From Candidatus Njordarchaeum guaymasense (GTDB lineage Archaea > Asgardarchaeota > Njordarchaeia > Njordarchaeales > Njordarchaeaceae), in the NCBI GenBank assembly GCA_030587605.1, contig JAUQYT010000245.1, positions 1-13,623 of the forward strand: DNA of 13,623 nt, read 5' to 3'. A program made the position numbers and the translations under genes. This document shows, piece after piece, positions 1 to 5,563 of the stretch (position 1 is its first letter; each line of letters begins with the position of its first letter). The notes below the pieces were generated by a model. The model was given only the letters and a program-made list of their open reading frames with translations, did no database searches and was not told where the DNA came from.

Positions 1-402
1 CTCATACCACATCATGTAGGTCGAGTCTTCCTTGATCACCCACGGAGTGGAGACGCCAGCGTCGTCCCAGCTACCTGACGTGCCCAGATCTAGGACGGGG
101 TTGCCAGGATGCTTTGTCCAAGTGATGCCGTCACTTGAAGTCGCGTAGCCTATCCTCCAGCTTCCTCCATCGAAGCCAGAATACCACATTTTGTAGGTAG
201 ATGCATCCCTGATCACGCATGGGTCTGCCACGTTTTCATCGTCCCATACTCCTAGTGGTCCAGGGGATAGAACTGGGTTCGAACCCGATTTGGTCCATCC
301 GCTTCCGGCCTGAGCTTGAACACTGCGGCTATGAGTTGATGAAACCGCCAACAGGAATAGAGATACGCAGATTAGAAGCTCATTGGCTGATTTCGTTCTC
401 AT
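1..402 (-). CDS. Secreted beta-propeller repeat protein (glycosidase-like fold), 3' end beyond window
   Basis: The reading frame is open from an ATG at 402 to the window edge and covers 134 residues. Residues 1-32 form a signal peptide: basic MRTK, a hydrophobic stretch LLICVSLFLLAVSS, then a probable cleavage region before QAGSG. After it come two copies of a repeat about 59 residues long, beginning at W36 and W95. Shared positions are W-T-K, NPVL, a Gly-rich turn, WDD, P-x-VI and STYxMWY. This pattern (NPVL...WDD...P.VI...Y.MWYSG) is typical of five-bladed propellers of the GH43/GH130-like superfamily, so the protein probably acts outside the cell on or near glycans. Catalytic residues cannot be judged because the rest is missing. 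An SD-like GGAAAGG lies just upstream. The neighbouring minus-strand genes also point to the cell surface. Confidence 0.82.
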   Translation of the reverse strand, partial: MRTKSANELLICVSLFLLAVSSTHSRSVQAQAGSGWTKSGSNPVLSPGPLGVWDDENVADPCVIRDASTYKMWYSGFDGGSWRIGYATSSDGITWTKHPGNPVLDLGTSGSWDDAGVSTPWVIKEDSTYMMWYE

Positions 403-436
403 GTCCTTTCCTTAGTCGGTGGTATGAATGGCACTT

Positions 437-446
437 CTATATAATG
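437..446 (-). promoter_or_regulatory. Candidate archaeal TATA box for the propeller gene
   Basis: On the minus strand this reads CATTATATAG. Its centre is about 39 nt upstream of the ATG at 402. Archaeal transcription would start about 26 nt downstream, near 415, leaving a short leader that contains the GGAAAGG ribosome binding site. The spacing supports it; no experimental evidence is available. Confidence 0.55.
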
Positions 447-626
447 TCTCACATGTTTCTTTTGGATAAACTCGTGCGAGGCATGTTGAATCTTTCTTAG
501 TGGAGTATTGACAGAGGTTGAATGGGCATTTGCTGTCGCTTATCTGTCGAGGCCTAGATTGTCGCACTCATGGATCTTCTGCGCAATCAGTATGAGGCTC
601 CTTACGTCTGAGGCATGTTTCGTCTA

Positions 627-1064
627 CTAGATTCTACTTGCAATGACTGAGATCTCGTTTGATTGTTGCATTCCGTCATTCCTCAGGTCTGTCCATTTGC
701 AGACGTAGCCATGCGTGTAAGCTACCAGGTTGAGATAGACTATGCCTGCGAAGTAGATTCCGCTGGCGTAGGTTCCTGTGTGTCGGATAGTCTGCACCGA
801 AAGGATAGTCCTCGACCCCGTGAGGTAGATCTGTACCACGAAATAGTCTACCTTGGAAGTCATGGGTGGACTCAGCTATTGCGTAACAGCTGCTCCCAGC
901 ATGAACCTGTAAAAGGTGGAACTATCCGAGAAGGTGATGCGAGCGTATCCCGTGTCTTCGCAACATCCGACGACCTGTTGGCTGCACGGCCTCCCGAGTC
1001 GCATATTGCGGTTTTCCACGGCGAAATCCTCGCAGTACTGTTGGGTCTCAATAGGTTCTGGCCC
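627..1064 (-). pseudogene. Decayed S-layer-like C-terminal domain, relative of the M6 protein's C-terminus
   Basis: Read on the minus strand, this stretch aligns along its length with the last 120 or so residues of the M6 protein at 5564-8830. Matching landmarks are CCEDTGYARITF against YYEDNGMAPLKF, DYFVVQIYLTG against DYFVMEVIQDG, GTYASGIYF against GTYCAGVYF, CKWTDLRNDG against VRWQDLNRNG, and EISVIASRI against EFSVVASEA at the end. The frame is interrupted by an in-frame TAG at 876-878. No N-terminal part is present: the homology begins next to the end of the acyltransferase gene. It is best read as the 3' remnant of a secreted protein that shared this terminal domain. The domain resembles the archaeal S-layer C-terminal region; that family assignment is an inference from the VGGRAANP motif in the intact copy. 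Confidence 0.78.
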
Positions 1065-2093
1065 TCAAGTGAGAACAGACCTTGACTTGCGATAGATGAG
1101 GGCTCCTAGACCTACAAGAAATGTCAGCGAGAAAGTGAGGGCTAATGCCACCGGATCAGGTAACGCGTCTCTGAAGCCCAATATCTCACCAACCTTCAGT
1201 ATCAAGAGATAATGTCCTAGGTAGACTTGCAGTGAAACTCTCCCGAGGTTTATTAGCGGTGAAATGATCTTCCTTGGTATCCTCTGAAACAGGACGTACA
1301 TTGCCGAGTAGAGTGTGAGTGGTTCGCCGACCGCGAAGAAGGTGAATGAGAAGGATCTGTTGTAGTAGTCAACTCGTTGAACTCCAATATGGAGAGCTAG
1401 GCTGACTAGGAGGAAGACAGCACCCATCAAGAAGGATTTCGAGACGTTTCTCTTTTCAAGAACGAGGAGAAGGAATAGGTAGCCAGAGAGAAGAATCGGT
1501 AGAAGATTGGCTAAAGAGAACCATCCTCTGAGCAAGGCATTGAGTAGAATGCTGACTACGGCTCCTGATGAATCTGAGAGGCGGGGTATCACTGGATAGT
1601 AGGGCGAGAGATAAAGGTCGGAGGCTCGTCTTCCAAGGAACTGAACGAAAGCCATGGAAATGACTAGTGCAAGGGTGCCAGCCTCGCTAGGTTTCAGGTA
1701 GATTAGCATTGCTGCGGCAACGATCGCTGTGACGCCGATCCCCTGAATCGCCTCGTTCCATGTCAGGTATGTGTTCAGATCCCACATTATGACGGTGAAC
1801 GGTAGGCTTATCAGAATTAGGGCTCCATACCTTCTCAGTGCTTTCTTGAGTAAGAGTTTTCTTTCCGTAATTCTTCTTGACATGAAGAATAAGCTCATCC
1901 CAGAGACAAATGTGAAGGGAATTGAAGGTGGAAGCCAGGTTATGGAGTTGATCTGTGAGACATACCAGGGCGGGTCGGTATAGATGTTTGATACGGCGAA
2001 CCAGTCAAAGACTTGAATGAAGACCATTATTAGGATGGCGATGCCCCTGAAAGCATCCACAAAGTCCACCCTCGAAGCTGTGTCAGTTGCCAT
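1065..2093 (-). CDS. Multi-pass membrane acyltransferase, HGSNAT/DUF1624-like
   Basis: The 342-residue protein has many hydrophobic helices across its whole length, probably ten or so. Its N-terminus RVDFVDAFRGIAILIMVF (residues 8-25) is the hallmark of the heparan-alpha-glucosaminide N-acetyltransferase/DUF1624 superfamily, which moves acyl groups across membranes onto sugars. A second family feature is IPFTFVSGMSLFFMSRR, matching the usual F-F-xx-G-xS segment, and near the C-terminus is LGRVSLQVYLGHYLLI. The likely role is acetylation of an external or lipid-linked glycan in the cytoplasmic membrane; the substrate is unknown. The start is the ATG at 2093 with GGAAGG upstream. It lies 33 bp downstream of the polysaccharide deacetylase on the same strand, so the two are probably co-transcribed and may modify the same polymer in opposite directions. 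Confidence 0.78.
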   Translation of the reverse strand: MATDTASRVDFVDAFRGIAILIMVFIQVFDWFAVSNIYTDPPWYVSQINSITWLPPSIPFTFVSGMSLFFMSRRITERKLLLKKALRRYGALILISLPFTVIMWDLNTYLTWNEAIQGIGVTAIVAAAMLIYLKPSEAGTLALVISMAFVQFLGRRASDLYLSPYYPVIPRLSDSSGAVVSILLNALLRGWFSLANLLPILLSGYLFLLLVLEKRNVSKSFLMGAVFLLVSLALHIGVQRVDYYNRSFSFTFFAVGEPLTLYSAMYVLFQRIPRKIISPLINLGRVSLQVYLGHYLLILKVGEILGFRDALPDPVALALTFSLTFLVGLGALIYRKSRSVLT

Positions 2094-2126
2094 GCTTACT
2101 TAGCCTTCCGTTTGCTCCTGCTCACC

Positions 2127-2918
2127 TCATGAAGGGACTATGAGATCTCTGAAGGTGACGGCTTTTCTTCCAGAAAGTTTGATGCCTTCGAGGATTTTGA
2201 GAAATTGTTCTTCCCTTATCCATCCGAATAGTCGTGAGGGGGCCGCTTGGTTGGCTTCGGTGATCCCGTGAAACGTTAGGACTAGCACGTCTCTGCTTGA
2301 GTTTCTGTTCGCTATTTGATCGAGCACCACATCTATGTTTGAAGGGTCAACAGCTAAGCTTCCATAGAACTGGCTCGTTGGTAATGGAGATGGCCTTTCA
2401 CCTGTTGTGCGAATGACCTTGTAATACTTGAAAGCCATGTCTAGCACTTCTTGATTGAAGCTGCTGTATGGTAGGGAAAGTGAGGTAGGGCTGAAACCTC
2501 GGATCGAGAGCCAATCCTTGCTTAGCGAAAGTTCGGTTCCAATCCGCTCATTGGTCAGAATAGTGAGGTTTGAGTGGCTTGCAGTGTGGCTGCCGATCTC
2601 CCAGCCGCTCCATTGGAGAAGCTTCAACTCGGAGAAACCGAGTAATCTCTCGCCTTCAAAGACATCTCCAACTAGATGAGTTGGCACAAAGACCACTCCT
2701 CGGAAGTCGAATCTGCGCATCAAAGGGTAGGCAACTCTGTAGACTGACAGATAGCCGTCATCGAAGGTGAGCACTACGCAAGGACCAGAGTGATCTCTAC
2801 TTCTGCCAAAGAGAAGGACTGGTCCATAAGTGAAGAACACACAGGAAAATCCAAGGATTAATATGCAAACTATGCACGCGAGCCTAGGCGTAACGTTCTT
2901 CGAAGACAACGATATCAC
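2127..2918 (-). CDS. Membrane-anchored polysaccharide deacetylase (NodB domain, carbohydrate esterase 4)
   Basis: This 263-residue protein has one N-terminal membrane anchor or uncleaved signal (about residues 12-38), followed by a NodB catalytic domain. The family motifs are present: TFDDG at 51-55 (catalytic and metal-binding aspartates), SHTASH at 110-115 (H111 and H115 as metal ligands), SLPYS at 148-152 where R-x-PY is usual, and LTFHG at 214-218. It should remove N- or O-acetyl groups from a surface polysaccharide, outside the membrane. The missing arginine before PY could alter activity. The start is the GTG at 2918; the only upstream extension ends at an in-frame TGA and offers no better start. 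The SD is weak. Two tandem GGGATCTC units (2920-2936) sit immediately upstream. It forms a probable operon with the acyltransferase downstream. Confidence 0.85.
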   Translation of the reverse strand: MISLSSKNVTPRLACIVCILILGFSCVFFTYGPVLLFGRSRDHSGPCVVLTFDDGYLSVYRVAYPLMRRFDFRGVVFVPTHLVGDVFEGERLLGFSELKLLQWSGWEIGSHTASHSNLTILTNERIGTELSLSKDWLSIRGFSPTSLSLPYSSFNQEVLDMAFKYYKVIRTTGERPSPLPTSQFYGSLAVDPSNIDVVLDQIANRNSSRDVLVLTFHGITEANQAAPSRLFGWIREEQFLKILEGIKLSGRKAVTFRDLIVPS

Positions 2919-3381
2919 CGGGATCTCAGGGATCTCTGAGGTGGGAAGCTTCAGCTTCTTCCTTCAATGATACCTCAAAAAAAGAAAAGACGACTATCCC
3001 GAATTAATAAGCATACTTGGGCCGCAGGTCGCTGGAGATTCGACTGTTCTCAGCCCAACAGAAGGGCTTTTACTTTGACCTGCGCATCCTACATCCGACA
3101 AGAGCCATGATATCATTGGAAACAAGACGTGCATTTCATGGAAGGTAAGCACTACCGGCCCAGTTATCATATGAGGAGCAGGCCCAAGCAATGGTTGAGT
3201 ATGCGCTTAAAGAGAGAAGCCCGGGAATTGTTCATGTGGATCCCATCTGTCTGACCATAAGTCTGCTCGGCTCATGCATCATGTATCAAGGACGAAGGAG
3301 ATGAGATAGAATGCTTCGTGACAGACGACAGGTAGATGCTAGCCAGAAGTACGCGAATATCAGAGATCACGCAAACGTCAG
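2919..3381. other. Intergenic region without a convincing gene
   Basis: No ORF here looks clearly coding. A plus-strand frame reading MVEYALKERSPGIVHVDP and ending near 3304 has a plausible amino-acid make-up but is only about 37 codons long and has no recognised family. The 65-residue minus-strand ORF at 2994-3191 is also unrecognised. The tandem GGGATCTC repeat next to the deacetylase start and the T-rich tract listed separately are the only structured elements seen. Confidence 0.5.
2977..2990 (-). terminator. T-rich tract, possible archaeal terminator
   Basis: On the minus strand this reads TCTTTTCTTTTTTT. Archaeal RNA polymerase stops at such U-rich runs without needing a hairpin. It lies upstream of the deacetylase and about 390 nt downstream of the HEPN gene, so it could end transcription coming from the MNT-HEPN pair. 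It could equally be part of the deacetylase upstream region. Confidence 0.3.
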
Positions 3382-3804
3382 CTAGGTTTTTCTCGTGGCA
3401 AACTTGATGCATAGTTCAACAAGAGGTTTGACCTTTCTTAGCATGTCTTCCGCATACTTCTTGGTGAAGGCCTCGCTTGCAGGTATTCCCTCAACTTCAT
3501 AGCCATAGAACGCTGGCCCTCGGACCCTGTCCAGCTCACTGAGAGCCTGCATAATATTCTCGATCCTCTCCTTCAAGTATTGGGGGAAGCGATCCACTGC
3601 CGCTGCTAACGCGTCGCTCACGTCGTGCTCTCGTGGATACTCAATCGCCAAGCGTCTCAACACGCTCTTCGTGGCTAGCTCCAAAGCCTCCTGTAATCGA
3701 CGAACGGAGATGGCATTGTTCCCGGCTTTGAGTGCGTTCTCTGCCTCCTTGAGGAGCCAAGTGGCGCTCATTGCGTAGTCGCTTGCCATTCGCGTAGTCT
3801 TCAT
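3382..3804 (-). CDS. HEPN-domain protein of MNT-HEPN pair 1
   Basis: The 140-residue, mostly helical protein matches the HEPN fold. Residues 36-62 carry the usual helix RLQEALELATKSVLRRLAIEYP followed by EHDVSDAL, the conserved histidine-bearing turn. A second segment LDRVRGPAFYGYE (91-103) sits where HepT toxins carry R-x4-H-x-Y; here the spacing gives R95-x4-Y100-x-Y102, so the histidine is replaced by tyrosine. Family knowledge: HEPN proteins paired with minimal nucleotidyltransferases act as RNase toxins or inactive partners. With no clear R-x4-6-H motif, RNase activity is uncertain. The gene starts inside the stop of the upstream nucleotidyltransferase (ATGA overlap at 3801-3804), which implies coupled translation. 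The order here is nucleotidyltransferase then HEPN. Confidence 0.82.
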   Translation of the reverse strand: MKTTRMASDYAMSATWLLKEAENALKAGNNAISVRRLQEALELATKSVLRRLAIEYPREHDVSDALAAAVDRFPQYLKERIENIMQALSELDRVRGPAFYGYEVEGIPASEAFTKKYAEDMLRKVKPLVELCIKFATRKT

Positions 3805-4310
3805 ATCTCGACGACCTCTGTTGGCTTGGCATCGGGCTTGAGAATCCAGTAGTAACCTTTCTCGGAGGTAACCTTTCGCGCTCCAAGCTCTCTTAGCCTT
3901 CGCCTCACTGACTTCAAGATTCCAGTGAGGAATTCGTACCTATCGAAGGCGATGACGCCGTGGTCGGCGATGTCCAATAGGATCGGGGGATGCTTGGACA
4001 CTTCTTCAGGTGTTAGGAATATGTCTGATACGGTTCCGTGTCTACCCAGAGACCTGAGTTTGCGATGGGCATCAGTCTGCCTGAGGCTGTTGTGGATGGG
4101 GTTCGTCTCACGGAACCGCAAGCCGATATCCCGAGGCAACCCGTCTGCTACTATGAGCGCATCAAGGTCGCTCTCTGGGGTGGCTTGGCCTCTTGCAACC
4201 GACCCGAAGAAGCAGATAGACCTTAGACGGCTATTGAAATGCACCTTGACAAGCCTAGCATACTCTTCAGCGAGCTCCTTGTACTCGTGCTGAATCCTGA
4301 GGTTCGGCAT
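3801..4310 (-). CDS. Minimal nucleotidyltransferase (MNT) of pair 1
   Basis: The 169-residue protein is a Pol-beta superfamily nucleotidyltransferase. The core motif FFGSVARGQATPESDLDALI includes GS at 36-37 and the metal-binding aspartates D48 and D50. A third acidic residue is available at D96 in VSDIFLT. Known relatives act as antitoxins that attach AMP to the HEPN toxin, or as components of nucleotide-modifying pairs. All three expected catalytic positions are present, so the enzyme could be active. The C-terminal extension (about 100-169) is longer than in the shortest MNT proteins. The start is the ATG at 4310, about 41 nt downstream of a TATA-like element. It overlaps the HEPN gene by 4 nt. 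Confidence 0.87.
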   Translation of the reverse strand: MPNLRIQHEYKELAEEYARLVKVHFNSRLRSICFFGSVARGQATPESDLDALIVADGLPRDIGLRFRETNPIHNSLRQTDAHRKLRSLGRHGTVSDIFLTPEEVSKHPPILLDIADHGVIAFDRYEFLTGILKSVRRRLRELGARKVTSEKGYYWILKPDAKPTEVVEI

Positions 4311-4345
4311 GGATGGGCTCTCTTTGTAACTTCTGCTTCCCTCGC

Positions 4346-4355
4346 TTCTATAAGC
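4346..4355 (-). promoter_or_regulatory. Candidate TATA box for MNT-HEPN pair 1
   Basis: The minus strand reads GCTTATAGAA about 41 nt before the ATG at 4310, a fitting distance for an archaeal TATA element with a leader of roughly 15 nt. The rest of the gap between 4311 and 4609, between divergent genes, shows no convincing ORF and no clear plus-strand promoter. Confidence 0.45.
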
Positions 4356-4609
4356 GTAGCCCTCTCCCCAGACAGGACGGCGAGTGCTTATAGCTTATGA
4401 CGACTTGCACTGCTAGGTCCAGAGAAACGACTATTCATGTTGGAAGTTAAGTGACCCTCATGGGAGATTCGGAAAATGGTTAAGATGGAACTCTGGCGAA
4501 AGAACTGTCGACGAGACCTTGGTGCAACTGACGATCTAAATGGACGTGTACGATATGATGTTGATGTTTGTCTAGATGCATTAGGCATGTATTTTCAGAC
4601 GTGAATTTG

Positions 4610-4753
4610 ATGAAGAAGGTTGTTCAGACTGTGTTAGAGATGTCTGACTACGAGTGTTTCAGGAAGGTTGCAAGGGACAGAGGGCTGAAGGTCAAGGAGG
4701 CTTCTACTCGTCGAACTGGTGGGGTCCTTTCTTGGAAGAAGCCTTTTATGTGA
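4610..4753 (+). CDS. Short ribbon-helix-helix-like protein, possibly truncated
   Basis: Forty-seven codons from ATG 4610 read MKKVVQTVLEMSDYECFRKV and continue ARDRGLKVKEASTRR. This pattern (basic beta strand, then an E/D-Y helix, then A-xx-RGL-K-K-EA) resembles the CopG/RHH-type antitoxins common in archaea. In that family a longer C-terminal part normally binds a PIN or similar toxin. Here the protein ends soon after the second helix, and no toxin gene follows. Its TGA overlaps the GTG of the next gene (GTGA, 4750-4753), which suggests coupled translation. An upstream in-frame extension to 4568 exists but looks less like the family. It could be a real small regulator or a truncated antitoxin. 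Confidence 0.5.
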   Translation: MKKVVQTVLEMSDYECFRKVARDRGLKVKEASTRRTGGVLSWKKPFM

Positions 4754-5169
4754 ATAGGGTTGGCCTTTATGTTGGTTTTGTTTTGATTGCTCTGTCTCAC
4801 ATCATGTTTGGGGCCGTCGTTTGTCTAGCGGTTCGCATCGTCCTCAAGCTACTGGGAATACGCTCCCCTCCGACACTGTTCTATCCCTTCACCTTGTTCA
4901 TGATGGAGTTTCCGGACGTAGACCATCTCTTCCAAATGGAAGTCACGGCAAGGCAGTTAGTTCCCTTCACAATCTGGGACTTGTTCCGATGGCAACTAAG
5001 AACAGAGTATCTTCCATTCACCTTTCTCCATTACTGGGCGTATCCGCTTGTCATGCTCCTTCTGTTGGCTCTACCCCTTCGGTTGAAGAGAGCCAAATGG
5101 GTTATGACTGGAGCTTTCCTAGGTTGGTCAACTCACCTAGTACTCGATGGTGTCCTGCTCTTCATCTAG
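4750..5169 (+). CDS. Small membrane protein, YdjM-like metal-dependent hydrolase family
   Basis: From the GTG at 4750 the product has 139 residues with three or four membrane helices (about 8-35, 42-53, 92-111, 116-137). Polar motifs lie at helix edges: FPDVDH at 54-59, FLHYW at 92-96 and STHLVLDG at 127-134. Paired D-x-DH and H-xx-xD motifs in a small membrane protein resemble the YdjM/LexA-regulated membrane-bound metal-dependent hydrolase family, whose biochemical role is poorly known. The GTG start gives a 4-nt overlap with the RHH-like ORF and has GGAAG upstream. A longer frame from a GTG at 4654 would add 32 residues that overlap the small ORF and lack family character. A 53-bp relic of a relative of this gene lies at 11358-11410. 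Confidence 0.66.
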   Translation: MNRVGLYVGFVLIALSHIMFGAVVCLAVRIVLKLLGIRSPPTLFYPFTLFMMEFPDVDHLFQMEVTARQLVPFTIWDLFRWQLRTEYLPFTFLHYWAYPLVMLLLLALPLRLKRAKWVMTGAFLGWSTHLVLDGVLLFI

Positions 5170-5563
5170 GTGCATGGAATCTACAAGAATCGCGTCAGCA
5201 GAAGGAGAAGGCAGGGGAGCGCGAGCATCGCGGAGGAATAGGTGAAGTGGCAGAACGCATCCATTGAGGAACCTATTGCCGAGATCGAACCGATCTTCAG
5301 AACCTTGACGGTGTAGCGCTCAAGATTCAATAACCTAGAAGCTTTCAAAGCTCATCGCAATACAAACCTCATGTAGCCCCGAACCATGGGGCCCTGAGGT
5401 GAAGAAACCATTATTGTGCCCGTGGATTTGGATGAGGTTTACGATAGTAGGACTTCTGTGATCATTTCTAGGCAAGTAGCGCAGGACGTTAGCGACATTG
5501 ATTCCTTCATAGAAAAATGCGATCGCTTGAGAGAGGTTTAGGGACACGCATGCCTGTCAGAAC
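5170..5563. other. Intergenic region between convergent genes
   Basis: Apart from the doubtful minus-strand ORF at 5335-5547, this stretch shows no recognisable gene, repeat or clear terminator. It lies between the membrane protein gene (plus) and the end of the M6 protein gene (minus). Confidence 0.5.
5335..5547 (-). CDS. Doubtful 70-residue ORF downstream of the M6 gene
   Basis: A frame starting at a GTG 17 nt past the M6 stop encodes 70 residues, including GINVANVLRYLPRNDH and IHGHNNGFFTSGPHGSG. I do not recognise a family. There is no signal peptide, no membrane segment and no clear ribosome binding site. The frame is closed by a TGA shortly upstream. The same-strand position directly behind the M6 gene would allow co-transcription, but chance or a gene remnant is just as likely. 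Confidence 0.2.
   Translation of the reverse strand: MSLNLSQAIAFFYEGINVANVLRYLPRNDHRSPTIVNLIQIHGHNNGFFTSGPHGSGLHEVCIAMSFESF

Noticed and set aside
876..878. In-frame TAG in the S-layer-like remnant read as pyrrolysine instead of stop
   Set aside because: Other genes in the window, such as the M6 gene and the 11561 gene, end in TAG, no pyrrolysine genes are visible, and the remnant also lacks its N-terminal part, so decay is simpler.
663..1085. 140-residue plus-strand ORF
   Set aside because: It lies opposite the remnant that matches the M6 C-terminal domain in a minus-strand frame, and its own translation has no family character.
3641..3886. 81-residue minus-strand ORF spanning the MNT-HEPN junction
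   Set aside because: It lies entirely inside the two real genes in another frame and has typical shadow composition.
4654..4749. Longer start (GTG 4654) for the membrane protein
   Set aside because: The added 32 residues overlap the better-supported RHH-like frame and have no membrane or family character; GTG 4750 gives the usual 4-nt overlap.
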